A stretch of 64,000 bases of DNA from Snodgrassella gandavensis. GTDB taxonomy: Bacteria; Pseudomonadota; Gammaproteobacteria; Burkholderiales; Neisseriaceae. The DNA lies in assembly GCF_914768025.1 (NCBI RefSeq), contig NZ_CAJZCE010000002.1, forward strand, positions 62,001 to 126,000. The letters are read 5' to 3'. The notes beneath the pieces were generated by a model. It did no database searches and had not been told where the DNA came from. It saw nothing but the letters and a program-made list of their open reading frames with translations. Position 1 is the stretch's first letter; each line of letters opens with the position of its first letter. Position numbers and translations under genes: made by a program. This document shows positions 21,218-31,200 of the stretch, in pieces.

Positions 21218-21496
21218 TGATTTTGGTTAATGGTATAGCCATAGCTGATATTCAATCGGGCAGTTTATATCAATATGGTTATATGGAACGATTTAAGCGT
21301 ACGGATTGCCCGACAGTATTAAATTTATATCTTTTTTAATAATTTAAAGCAGATAAGGAGTGCAATCGAAGAATGGCTAATGGTTTATAACACCGGAAGA
21401 CTTCATGAGGCACTAAATAATATGACACTAAATATCTCACACACTGAAACACGCAGCGTAATTTTTTGCGTAAATTATGTACTAAGAATGGCATAG
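21218..21496 (+). pseudogene. IS3-family transposase (OrfB) 3' remnant
   Basis: Two out-of-frame pieces read as the end of an IS3-type DDE transposase: IADIQSGSLYQYGYMERFKR (compare IQPGKP-QNGYIERFNR), then RTDCPTVLNLYLF, and, after a one-base shift, NNLKQIRSAIEEWLMVYNT with GRLHEALNNMT (compare EEWRxxYNxxRPHxSLxxLTP). The 5' part, the catalytic first aspartates and the terminal inverted repeats are not seen. It sits between the SulP gene and the autotransporter, a sign of past insertion near that locus. Confidence 0.7.
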
Positions 21497-21500
21497 TTAT

Positions 21501-21533
21501 AAACTGAATTCCGGTTATCCCGGAATTCAGTTT
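21501..21533 (-). terminator. Terminator of the autotransporter gene
   Basis: AAACTGAATTCCGG and its exact complement form a 14-bp stem with a 5-base loop, 34 bases beyond the autotransporter stop on the minus strand; A/T-rich tails lie on both sides. Confidence 0.75.
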
Positions 21534-21566
21534 ATATAATCAAATAGCTAATAATTTATGCTATTA

Positions 21567-24500
21567 TCAAAAACGAATATTCAAATTCGCTTTGGCAGAA
21601 TTACTATGCCAATGATTACCATTTTCATACTGATATTGTATACCCGCATTGATATTTCGGCCGATTTGTATATTACTACCTACCGCTGCATTCCAGCGTG
21701 TTTTGGCCGAAGACCATCTGCCGGCTTTTTCATTGCTATGCATACCTGCAAAACCGCCACGGGTAGCATAATCTCTGTCCTGAAAATCATGCTCAACTCC
21801 TACTAAACCAAAGATACTATACAATGTATCTTTGATATTAAAGCGGTATTGGGTTAATAAATTAGCTGTACCTGCTATTATCCCTTTATCCAGTTTTCTG
21901 GCGTGCAAACCAAATCCGTGCGCGCCATCTTCTGTAAAGCTGTTTTGTTGCAGATAGTCATATCTCATTCCCAATTGTGGTGTGAGCGTTAGTCTGTTTA
22001 GGTTAAATGGCTTACCGCCGTTAACTACCAGTTGCCATAAATTCCCTTTGACTTTGGCACCGCTCTGCTCAACTTTTTCTCCTAACCATATCTGATGATT
22101 AACATCGTTGGAGAAACGGTTATAGCCCAAACTACCGGTAAGGAATGCACCTTTCCATGCATCTGGTGCATAGAACGAACCAATCATCAAACCATTGCTT
22201 TTGATATTAGCACTAGCATCAGGTTCATTCCAGCTCGAATTCTGGAAAGTATAGGCTATAGCTCCGGATAAACCATTACCGAAGTTTTTGCTGGCGCCCA
22301 ATATACCACTATTGGTATTTTGTTTACCTTTGATTCCGGATGGGTTCCAACGATTTTTAGAATGGTTAAATTCAACAATCGCTTCAACTTTATCTGAAGG
22401 GTTCTGAATAGATGACATAAAATCATTATTCAGCTTGCCCATTGCCAATGTATTCACCACATTAGCATTGCTATATACCGCTCCCGATAAAGAATATAGC
22501 GACCGCTTCAGGCTTTGCGCTGATTGTACATTCTGGATACTAACAGCACCTTCCACTAAATCCTGCTTTTGTGTATCCTGTAGCTCAGACATCTGCAAGC
22601 TATCCAGTTGGGTAAAGGTTTTATCTACCGCATCGGCTGCCGCTTGAATCGCCTGATCTGCTGCGCTGTATGTTAAAAGATGATTGGCTAAAACAGCTGT
22701 ACGCGCAGGAATCCGAGTAATATAAAAGTTAACATTATTGCTGTCATAAATGGTTCTGCCATTTAATAATATATTGGCGGATAATTCAGTTTTATTAAAT
22801 TTACCATGGCGTTGATGAGCATTTATTACTTTAACCTTTGCTCCTGTCTTTGGGATAAAGCCAGATTTAAGTGCATCAAAATACAAACGTCCGGCCAGAT
22901 CTGCTCTACCATTGATGGTGGTTTTGCTACCTAGATTGGTTTGGAAGGTGGCGTCTGCTGTCTGTGTAAAATCACCATTAATGGTGGCATCACGGCTTAT
23001 GAAGGTACCTTCATTCTTAACAGCTCCAGTGCTACCCTTAACCTGATAGGTACCGCTATGAACAATGTGTGCTTTTGATTGATTGCTGCCATCTAAAGCC
23101 AGCATACCTGAATTTATCTGGGTTTTACCCTGATAAGTATGTTGCCCCTGCAATATCAGTGTACCGCTACCATTTTTAATTAATCCGCCTTTTCCGCTAA
23201 TATCATTACTGAATATATATTGCCCGTTAGTCACATTGGCAGAGAAATCACCAAAAGCAAATTGTGCCGGACCATTAACTGCTTTACCGATATTTAACAA
23301 TCCCCAGCCATAAACAGAATCCACGCCCTCGGCACCAAGGTCGGTAGCAGTGGTGAGTAAGGTGGTACGTAAATTGTTATTGGTCATCCATGGGTATTTT
23401 TGTTTCACCAATACGGCAGCACCTGTAACCTGAGGCGCTGCAATTGAGGTACCTGCCGGGGTTGAGTATGGTAATGAATTAATATTATCACCAGGCTGTG
23501 CTTCTAGATTAGCCGTGTCAACTTGCCAATAAGCAGCCATACACCATTCTTTGGCGTCACCACAACGATTAGAACGTTTATTAATGTTATTATCCCGATC
23601 TACCCCAGCTACTGCAATCCAGCCTTTTTGTAATTCAGGCTCAATTAATGGAAACAATTTGCGAATATCCGGCTGGTCTTGACCGCTATTACCTGCTGCC
23701 CAGATAAAAAGCATGTCGTCTTGTACCAGCGAAGTAACCTGACCAATATAAGATTTTCCTTTAGCGGTAGCATTTATAGGATTTAAATATTCATTAGCAT
23801 AATTAATATATTTTTGCTTATTATCTGCATAATTGCTGCCATAGCTATTATTAACAATTTTTACTCCCGCCTTATTAAGAGCATGAAATGCACGTAATGC
23901 AGCACCATATCCATCTATGAAGCCTGGAGTACTGTAAGACACACCAGCGACATGTAAATTAGCGTTTGAAGCTATTCCCAATACCCGACCATTAACATTT
24001 TTACCTGCTAGTACTAATGCTACTATATCTCCGTGGCTATGCTTACTCTGGGGAGGATGATGGGTACCAAATTCACCCAGATTAACTGTATTTTTAGGTA
24101 ATGCTGGATGTTGAATATGAACTGGTAGATCAACGATTCCCACCTTTACCCCACGACCATCAAGCCCCTGATCACGTGCGTCTTTTAAATTTAAACGATC
24201 AGCCTGTTGATTGTTACCACCATATCGATTCTTACTTAATGGTACCTTTTGGGCACGTTTGGAACTATCAAACTTGGAGGGGTCATCCGAAGGCATTGGA
24301 ATTCTAATCGACTTAGGTGAATACATAGATTCAGGCGAATCAATAGGTTCAGGTGGGTCGATAGGTTCAGACGGGTCAATAGATTTAGGCAGGTCAATAG
24401 ATTTAGGCAGGTCAATAGATTTAGGCAGGTCAATAGATTTAGGCAGGTCAATAGATTTAGGCAGGTCAATAGATTTAGGCAGGTCAATAGATTTAGGCGG

Positions 24501-24872
24501 GTCGATAGATTTAGGCGAGTCAATAGATTCAGCCGAGTCGATAGGTTCAGGCGAGTCAATAGATTTAGGCGAGTCAATAGATTTAGGCGAGTCAATAGAT
24601 TTAGGCGAGTCAATAGATTTAGGCGAGTCAATAGATTTGGGCAGGTCGATAGATTTAGGTGGGTCGATAGGCTTGGGTGAAGGCTCTACTAGTGAAGGTA
24701 ATTCCGGTTTTGGTGATGGTATAGGTGGTGTACTTTCGGCACCACTTCCTCCTAATTTGCCACCAGTGTTTGTAGAATGCACATGTAAATGACTTTTATG
24801 TTCACTACAGGCAGTCAATGCTATTGAAACAGCAATAACCACTGCTTTAAGCATCAATTTAGAATATTTCAT
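21567..24872 (-). CDS. Lipoprotein subtilase autotransporter (NalP/SphB1-like) with SID repeat stalk
   Basis: A type Va autotransporter of 1101 residues. A lipoprotein signal (MKYSKLMLKAVVIAVSIALTAC) ends at a lipobox cysteine. A long Pro-Lys-Ser-Ile-Asp repeat (about residues 60-195) follows. The S8 protease domain has D248 (VGIVDLP), H280 (HSHGDIVALVLAG) and S476 (PAGTSIAAPQVTG), so it looks active. Then come a passenger helix with an autotransporter-associated repeat (LIKNGSGTLILQGQHTYQG) and a C-terminal beta-barrel ending NLNIRF. AGGAGA supports the ATG at 24872; an ATG at 24899 would add 9 residues. NalP and SphB1 are surface lipoproteases that trim other surface proteins; the target here is unknown. 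Confidence 0.9.
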   Translation of the reverse strand: MKYSKLMLKAVVIAVSIALTACSEHKSHLHVHSTNTGGKLGGSGAESTPPIPSPKPELPSLVEPSPKPIDPPKSIDLPKSIDSPKSIDSPKSIDSPKSIDSPKSIDSPEPIDSAESIDSPKSIDPPKSIDLPKSIDLPKSIDLPKSIDLPKSIDLPKSIDLPKSIDPSEPIDPPEPIDSPESMYSPKSIRIPMPSDDPSKFDSSKRAQKVPLSKNRYGGNNQQADRLNLKDARDQGLDGRGVKVGIVDLPVHIQHPALPKNTVNLGEFGTHHPPQSKHSHGDIVALVLAGKNVNGRVLGIASNANLHVAGVSYSTPGFIDGYGAALRAFHALNKAGVKIVNNSYGSNYADNKQKYINYANEYLNPINATAKGKSYIGQVTSLVQDDMLFIWAAGNSGQDQPDIRKLFPLIEPELQKGWIAVAGVDRDNNINKRSNRCGDAKEWCMAAYWQVDTANLEAQPGDNINSLPYSTPAGTSIAAPQVTGAAVLVKQKYPWMTNNNLRTTLLTTATDLGAEGVDSVYGWGLLNIGKAVNGPAQFAFGDFSANVTNGQYIFSNDISGKGGLIKNGSGTLILQGQHTYQGKTQINSGMLALDGSNQSKAHIVHSGTYQVKGSTGAVKNEGTFISRDATINGDFTQTADATFQTNLGSKTTINGRADLAGRLYFDALKSGFIPKTGAKVKVINAHQRHGKFNKTELSANILLNGRTIYDSNNVNFYITRIPARTAVLANHLLTYSAADQAIQAAADAVDKTFTQLDSLQMSELQDTQKQDLVEGAVSIQNVQSAQSLKRSLYSLSGAVYSNANVVNTLAMGKLNNDFMSSIQNPSDKVEAIVEFNHSKNRWNPSGIKGKQNTNSGILGASKNFGNGLSGAIAYTFQNSSWNEPDASANIKSNGLMIGSFYAPDAWKGAFLTGSLGYNRFSNDVNHQIWLGEKVEQSGAKVKGNLWQLVVNGGKPFNLNRLTLTPQLGMRYDYLQQNSFTEDGAHGFGLHARKLDKGIIAGTANLLTQYRFNIKDTLYSIFGLVGVEHDFQDRDYATRGGFAGMHSNEKAGRWSSAKTRWNAAVGSNIQIGRNINAGIQYQYENGNHWHSNSAKANLNIRF
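24301..24678 (-). repeat. 18-bp in-frame tandem repeat (about 21 units) within the autotransporter
   Basis: Units of 18 bases encode six residues of the pattern K-S-I-D-(L/S/P)-P, repeated about 21 times with variants (EPIDPP, ESIDSP, ESMYSP). Several neighbouring units are nearly identical, so array length is likely to vary between strains without shifting frame. The repeat leaves reading frames open on both strands, which produces spurious long ORFs. It probably forms an extended proline-rich stalk between the lipid anchor and the protease. Confidence 0.9.
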
Positions 24873-25240
24873 ACTGATTATCTCCTTAATTACAAACAAT
24901 TGTTTGAATCAAAATAAAAAATCTTTAAATAAAATATCATATTTTAATGAATTATAATTCCCAGGTTTTTCTATAATTTTCCTCGTTTTAGTGCTCATAT
25001 GTTATTGATGTTAACATATATATATATTTATTTACAAATTAGGCTAAATTTTTATTAATTGATAATAAAAATAGTATAAACAGCAATATAAAAAAACAAG
25101 GCTGTATGATGGTGTTGGCAGAATATGACAATTGTGATCAATTTTTGCCTCCAGTTAATTAAGCGGATTCGATTCAGAATTAATAGCAGCTTGCTCGTTG
25201 TGTTAATTGGCGCTGCTGGCAAGAATATTTGCTTTGTCGA
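24873..25240. other. AT-rich region upstream of the autotransporter
   Basis: About 370 bases between the autotransporter start and the hrpA remnant. It contains A/T runs, including a TATATATAT stretch near 25016-25027, and presumably the autotransporter promoter. No gene is supported. Confidence 0.5.
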
Positions 25241-26090
25241 GCTATGCGTTTGTTTCATTCTTCACTAAGGTATTTAGCTGAATAGGATAGGGGGCATTCC
25301 TGAGCTGTCAGGAAAATGTGCAGCTCTTCGAGCATTCAGCGAAATTTGGCTATGGGCTATGGTAGTGGGTACAGGCTGGTTTTGTTGCTGATATTGCTGT
25401 ACTTTTGTCTGCCAAGTGTCGATGAGTGTCTGAATATCGGCCTCGCGCTCAGCATCACATACGGGGTTGCTGTCGTATTTGTCCATGCGTTTGAGCATGG
25501 TTTGCAGGTATACGGGCAGGTGCGACCATTGCTGCCAATAGGTGGTGCTGGTACAGCCGGGATAAATCAGGCTGTTGCGGTGCGGGCGCAAAATCTGGAT
25601 TAATGGATATTTGCTTTGATGGCTGTAGAATTTGGTATAAAACAGTGTGGGTGGTAGGGCATAGAGGTTGGCGTCTTCTGTTATCGCAGGTTGGCGGCCG
25701 CGCGCTTGTTTGAACTGTTGTGACCGGCTATTGAGGTTGTGCCCGCTGGCCAGTTCTGTGCTGCTATCATCAAGTACTTGAATGTTGAGATAGCAATGTG
25801 CTGGCAATTGTTGTGTGTACCTCTGTTCGATGTCGAGCTGGCTGAGCAGGGGCATATCGCCGGCCTGGCTGGTAATGGTGTGTGTCAGCCGAGGACGCAG
25901 GGGAGTATTGATGTCGGGATTACTGCTAAGAAAAGTGGTGACGAAATCGGGTACGGATGTACGCAGATGTGTTGGATTTGTTTGTGCTCTACTTTGATGA
26001 ATAATTGCAGTTTTTCGTGAATCATACAGGGTACGAACTACTCAAGTCGCGCTGATGCGGTTGAGTAGAGGTACAGTTACAGTAATACCA
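25240..26090 (-). pseudogene. Decayed partial copy of the hrpA 3' half
   Basis: This stretch matches the 3' part of the intact hrpA gene (28203 to about 29490), at both DNA and protein level. The open piece 25274-25855 starts MPLLSQLDIEQRYTQQLPAH (HrpA: MRLLSQIDIEQWRIQQLPAH) and ends with segments such as LPVYLQTMLKRMDKY and TWQTKVQQYQQQNQPVP shared with HrpA. It lacks about 400 bases found in hrpA, joined at a QQ-encoding spot, has lost the frame of the final residues, and upstream of 25855 matches continue in broken frames to about 26090. It is a nonfunctional paralogous fragment. Confidence 0.88.
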
Positions 26091-27011
26091 TTAAGCAGGG
26101 GATAAAGAGTAATAAGATTGGGATTGGCGATGTTAAATCGCTAATTTTTTAAGCTGATATGGTGTTGTCTGGTATAAATTCCAGCCTGACTAATTAGGGA
26201 AATCTGCGAGTTTTCAGAAGTGTGATTTTTAGTATGGCTACAGAAAAAAGAACCCGCTATTAAAATGATTAAATCTGAATAGGAGAGAAAATCGACATAT
26301 CGAATGGCGAGGGCAGAAATATAAATAGCTTAGATACTCAATTATGAATATTAGCAAACATCTTTATTTTATTATACAAACAATTTAATAATTTAACTTA
26401 AATAGCATCTTTTTTTGATATATATTTGATTTTTTTATATTTCTACTTGTGCAATCTGAAAGCAGGGGGTATAACAATAATCTGGTTGCATACAGATTAG
26501 TCACTTCAGATAATTGTTTTGTCTGTTTCAGGAATTTAAGAGACAGAGATTAAGTGGCGTGTAGTTACGGTTATGGTGATGCAGCTATGAGTTAAAAGTG
26601 GTGAGCTGAATAAATTGAATGAGGCAGGTAAAGGAATATTAATGTTTGGGGCTTAAGCAGTATTTTATGCATATTTTATAGCAATGTACTTTCCATGTGT
26701 TTATGGTGATTATTATTGCCTGTTTATGTGCTGCCTGAGCAGTAACCTCGCTGCAAAGTGAGAAGAGTTTGAGAAATCAGGTAAAGACTGATTTTTACAC
26801 TCAGGATATTACTTGCTATATTAATGAGTAACTATTGTTATATAATGCTGATTAATTGATATAAAAATTCATTAAATACGATAAAATTAGAATTTTATTG
26901 CTATTTTATTATTTTAAAATATTTAAATAACTCATAACGGATTATGAATTTAGATTTATTTTGGCTATACTTATTAAAATTATTTGATGGTTTGTTTGGA
27001 ATTGTGAATTT
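26091..27011. other. AT-rich gap between the hrpA remnant and the PP-loop gene
   Basis: About 920 bases with many stops in all frames. The only structure I can support is a hairpin with a T-run at 26124-26150 (TTGGCGAT / ATCGCTAA, then TTTTTT), a terminator-like element on the plus strand with no intact gene before it. The last 200 bases are very AT-rich and should include the promoter of the gene at 27012. Confidence 0.5.
26124..26150 (+). terminator. Orphan terminator-like hairpin
   Basis: An 8-bp stem with one G-T pair and a 5-base loop is followed directly by six T. No plus-strand gene ends nearby, so it may be a relic. Confidence 0.4.
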
Positions 27012-27713
27012 ATGGCTATTTTGGCTGGAACGAACACGATTAAGAAAGTGGCCAAAGAACACAGGCAAAGTATTTTGGCATTTAGTACTGGTAAGAATGC
27101 GGTTGCTGCTTATCTAGCCATTAAGGATAGTTTTACCGATGTTTATCCTTATTATTTGTATTTGGTGCCAGAGCTGGAATTTGTGGAAGAACAGCTTGAT
27201 TTGTATGAGCGTCAGTTTGGTTTCAAGATTACTCGTTTACCGCACCCTGCGCTGTATCAAATGCTTAGAGCACATGTTTTTCAGCCACTATACAATATAC
27301 CGGTAATTGATGAGGCGAAACTGGTGGATTTTGATTATGCCGATATTCGCAAGGTAATGTGCGGAATGTTTAATTTACCGCTGAATACGCCGGTAGCGAA
27401 TGGCACTAGGGTGGAAAAAAATCCGAAGCGGCGACTGAGTATGTTGCGACATGGTTCGATTGTGAAGAGCCAGCGTCAGTATTATCCGATATGGGACTGG
27501 AAAAAGTCTGATTTGCTACATTGTTTTACGCAGCACAATGTCAGGCTTGGAAGTGATTACAAGGTGTTTGGCTGTTCTTTTGATAGCTTGGATTTGCGTT
27601 TTTTGCTGCCTATCAAACAGTTTTATCCACGTGATTATCAAAAGATTTTGGAGTTTTTTCCATTGTGTGAACTGGAAATTTATCGTTGGGAGTGTGCTCA
27701 TGGAAAAGGATAA
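27012..27713 (+). CDS. PAPS-reductase/PP-loop-like protein, variant nucleotide motif
   Basis: A 233-residue protein resembling the adenine-nucleotide alpha-hydrolase (PAPS reductase) fold found in phage and genomic-island proteins. The PP-loop at residues 25-30 reads STGKNA instead of SGGKDS (context ILAFSTGKNAVAAYLAI). Later landmarks are YPYYLYLVPELEFVEEQL, YPIWDWKKSDLLHCF (the substrate-domain W-W-D-V-like motif), FGCSFDSLDLRFLLPIK and FFPLCELEIYRWE. It is not the assimilatory CysH: no C-terminal ECGLH. Function is unknown; relatives act in nucleic-acid modification or mobile elements. It overlaps the next gene by 14 bases and lies between hrpA and the hrpA remnant, suggesting acquisition. 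The Shine-Dalgarno is weak. Confidence 0.7.
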   Translation: MAILAGTNTIKKVAKEHRQSILAFSTGKNAVAAYLAIKDSFTDVYPYYLYLVPELEFVEEQLDLYERQFGFKITRLPHPALYQMLRAHVFQPLYNIPVIDEAKLVDFDYADIRKVMCGMFNLPLNTPVANGTRVEKNPKRRLSMLRHGSIVKSQRQYYPIWDWKKSDLLHCFTQHNVRLGSDYKVFGCSFDSLDLRFLLPIKQFYPRDYQKILEFFPLCELEIYRWECAHGKG

Positions 27714-28125
27714 AAGCGTTGTGGAGGCTGGAATGTCTGCGCAGCCCGATTTGGACAGCAAGGCGCGGAATATTTCCGAACCGGGGTCTTTTTTAGAATG
27801 TTCTGCGCGTGCTGACCGCCGTGCGGATACGGAAGCGTTAATGCAGCTTGAGGAACTGAAGCATGAGTTTGAACGTGCTAAACAGATGCCCAGACAGCTA
27901 CGTCAGCGGGTTATGGATAGTGAATATTGGTGTACAGTCTGTTTTCAGACACATGAGCAGCTAATGGTTTTTCTTAATGCGTTGGCCATACTCCCTTATG
28001 AAAACAAGTATATTGACGGGCAGTTGCTGGCTCAGAAACTGGGGATTGAGCTGCCGTCTGGTGCGGTGAGATTTCGATTATCTAACTATGTGGATAAGGA
28101 TTTTCAGAAGCTGGTTGATAATTAA
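27700..28125 (+). CDS. Hypothetical partner of the PP-loop protein, 141 residues
   Basis: Starts at the ATG within the end of the preceding gene (MEKDKSVVEAG), with GGGAG upstream; longer upstream in-frame extension overlaps the PP-loop gene fully and is rejected. The N-terminal half is charged and disordered-looking; a helical segment (LMQLEELKHEFERAKQMPRQ) follows; the C-terminal half is compact (DSEYWCTVCFQTHEQLMVF, then LGIELPSGAVRF) with two close cysteines. I do not recognise the family. Tight overlap implies a functional pair with the PP-loop protein. Confidence 0.7.
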   Translation: MEKDKSVVEAGMSAQPDLDSKARNISEPGSFLECSARADRRADTEALMQLEELKHEFERAKQMPRQLRQRVMDSEYWCTVCFQTHEQLMVFLNALAILPYENKYIDGQLLAQKLGIELPSGAVRFRLSNYVDKDFQKLVDN

Positions 28126-28153
28126 GAGGCAGGTCTGTCGTGGCCGACTGAAT

Positions 28154-28193
28154 AAAATAACCGCCCTGTTCTGGTGAACGGGGCGGTTATTTT
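28154..28193. terminator. Bidirectional terminator between the gene pair and hrpA
   Basis: AAAATAACCGCCC pairs perfectly with GGGCGGTTATTTT, extended inward by TGTTC/GAACG around a TGGT loop: an 18-bp stem with A and T runs at its ends. It serves the plus-strand pair and hrpA on the minus strand. Confidence 0.85.
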
Positions 28194-28202
28194 ATGTGGA
28201 TT

Positions 28203-31200
28203 TTACAGAACTGTGCGTTTGTCCCATTCTTTACTCAGGCGTTTGGCGGAAACGGGATAAGGGGTTTTGAGCTCCTGTGCAAACAGGGAAACGCGCAGCT
28301 CTTCGAGCATCCAGCGAAATTCGGTTATGGCAGTGGGTACAGGCTGGTTTTGTTGCTGATATTGCTGTACTTTTGTCTGCCATGTGGTGGTGAGTGTCTG
28401 AATATCAGCCTCACGGGCAGCATCACGTGCGGGGCTGCTGCCGTATTTGTCCATGCGCTTGAGCATGGCTTGCAGGTATACGGGTAGACGCGGCCACTGC
28501 TGCCACGGGGTAGCACTGGCAAAACTGGGGTAAATCAAGCTGTTGAGGTGCTGGCGCAAAAGTTGGGTTAATGGATGTTTACCCAGATGGCTATTGACTT
28601 CGGCATAGGCCTGTGCGGTTTGCAGGGCATAGTGATTGACGGCTTCTTTTACCGCTGGTAGACGGCTGCGCGCTCGCTTGAGCTGTTCCTTGAAGGATTT
28701 TTCGTCGCGCGGCAGCTCGTCTTCGCCTATTAGGGCGCGGTCAAGAACAGCATGGGTAAGGTCTTCCCGCAGCTTGTCCATGCCAAGATGTTTGAGCAGC
28801 ATGGCGATTTGGGTGAAATCTGGCAGGCCTTTGTTGAGGTCTTTAATCTGTTCTTTCAGGTGCAGGCTCATCAGGGCGAGTACGCCGCTGCGATGTGCCT
28901 GTTCGGCGGCAGCCGCGGTATCAAACAGGCGTAAGGCGATGCTGCCGTTTTTTTGCTGTTGCAGGCCAAGATAGCCGGTGAGTTGTTGCTCGGCGCGGGC
29001 AAATTTGATGCTTTCTGGTAGTTTGCCAATATCCCAGTTGGTGATGTTGTCGCGTTCAAATTCGTTGCTGTTGTCGCGGAAGGTTACCGCAGCCGCTTGT
29101 CCGAGCTGTTGTTGCAGGACGTGGAGGTCGCGTCCGCTGGCCAGTTCTGCGCCGCTATCATCTATTACTTGAATGTTGAAATAACAATGTGCTGGCAATT
29201 GTTGTATGCGCCACTGTTCGATATCTATCTGGCTGAGCAGGCGCATGTCGCCAGCTTGTCGGGCAATGGCGTCTGCTAACTGTGGTAGCAGTGGGGCATT
29301 GATGTCGGGATTGCTGCTGAGAAAGGCTGTGATGAAATCGGGTACGGGTACGCAGATACGGCGGATTTGTTTGGGCAGTGCTTTGATGAGTAATTGCAAT
29401 TTTTCGCGAATCATGCCGGGCACGAGCCATTCAAGCCGAGTGGCACTGATGCGGTTGAGCAGAGGCAAAGGGACAGCTACGGTAACGCCATCCAGCGGGT
29501 GATGGGGTTCGAAGCGGTAGCTGAGGGCACAGCGGCCGTCTTTGGTGTCGAGGTATTCGGGAAACTGGCTTTCGGTGACGTTGCTGGCTGCGTGTTGCAT
29601 CAGGTCGTCACGGCTCAGATACAGCAGTTTGGGGTTTTCGGCTTCAGCCTGTTTGCGCCAGGTTTCAAAGGTACAGATATCGGCCAGTGGCAGATGGCGA
29701 TCTTTGCTTTCTACACTGGCTGGCAGACGCTGGTCGTAGAAGCTGAACAGGGCTTCTTCGTCTACCAGTACATCTTGCCGGCGAGATTTGTGTTCCAGCT
29801 CGGTGATTTCTTCTATCAGTTTCTGGTTATGCTGGAAAAAAGCTGCTTTGAGGCTGCATTCCTGTGCTACCAGTGCGCTGCGGATGAAGATTTCACGGGC
29901 TTCTTTTGGGTTGATGCGCCCATAGGTGACTGGTCGACGGGGCATAACAGTGAGGCCGTACAGGGTGATGCGTTCGCTGGCCACAACTTCGCCGCGTTTC
30001 TGTTCCCAATGTGGTTCGAAGTAGTGATGGCGCAAAAGATGAGGGACTTCGCTTTCAATCCATTCCGGTTCGATTTTGCCAATATCGCGCGCATACAGTC
30101 GGGTAGTTTCGGTGAGCTCGGCAGCAATCACCCATTTAGGCTTACTTTTAAACAATGCAGAAGTAGGAAACAGATGAAAATGGATGCCACGTGCTCCGGT
30201 GTAGTCGTGTCCTTCGGGGCTTTTGAGGCCAACATTGGTTATCAGGCCAGTGAGCAGAGCGCGGTGAATCTGTTCGTAGCTGGCTTCTTTGACCTGTTGC
30301 CGATTCTGGCGCTGCTGGCGGCGGTCAATTTGCTGCTGTTTGAGTCTGGCAGATAAATCCTGATCGTCGTTTTTGCTGGCTGCTGGCTGGGTAGTGTTGT
30401 TGTCAGGGATTTGCCGGTAGGCACCGGCTTTATCGGTAAGCCTCATATCGATGGCAATTTGTGCCAGTTGGTGATGCAGTTCACGCCACTCGCGCATGCG
30501 CAGGTGGGAGAGGAAGTATTGATGACACCACTGTATCATTTGCCGGTTGGATAAACCTTTATCGCGTTCACGCTGATAAGAATCCCAGATGTTGAGGTAG
30601 GCAAGAAAGTCAGATTGCTTGTCGTTGAAGCGTTCGTGCGCTTTGGCTGCAGCTTCGCGTGCTTCCAGTGGCCGTTCGCGCGGATCCTGAATCGACAGGG
30701 CTGCTACGATTACCAGCATTTCGGCAACGCATTGCAGGCGTGTGCCGGCCAGCAGCATGCGGCTGATGCGTGGGTCTAGTGGCAGGCGTGCCATCTGTTC
30801 GCCCAGTTTGCTGAGCTGGTTGTGCTCATCTACCGCACCAAGTTCGAGCAGGATTTGATAGCCGTCGTTGATGTAGCGCTGCTCGGGAGCCTGTAAAAAG
30901 GGAAAGGCGTTCACATCGCCCAGTTTGAGGCTAATCATGCGCAGGATAACGGCAGCAAGATTGCTGCGGATGATTTCCGGGTCGGTAAATGCAGGACGCT
31001 GGTTGAAGTCCTGTTCACTATACAGGCGGATACAGATACCTGCGGCAACACGGCCGCAACGACCGGCACGCTGGCGTGCGGCAGCCTGACTGATGGGCTC
31101 GATGTGCAATTGTTCTACTTTGGCGCGGGCGGAATAGCGTTTTACCCGAGCCAGACCAGTATCGATAACATAGCGGATACCGGGTACGGTAAGGGAGGTT

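Noticed and set aside
24301-24678. Repeat array as a possible CRISPR
   Set aside because: Units are directly adjacent 18-mers without spacers and encode an in-frame peptide; no cas genes in the window.
24211-24792. Long plus-strand open frame with GRSIDLG repeats opposite the autotransporter
   Set aside because: It is the antisense reading of the 18-bp repeat; no ribosome-binding site and no domain, so a shadow.
25316-26020. Plus-strand frames over the hrpA remnant
   Set aside because: The minus strand matches HrpA in detail; plus frames are shadows mirrored over the intact hrpA at 28194-28522.
27012-27713. Assimilatory PAPS reductase CysH
   Set aside because: The nucleotide motif is altered and the C-terminal ECGLH-type catalytic cysteine is absent; no sulfate-assimilation neighbours.
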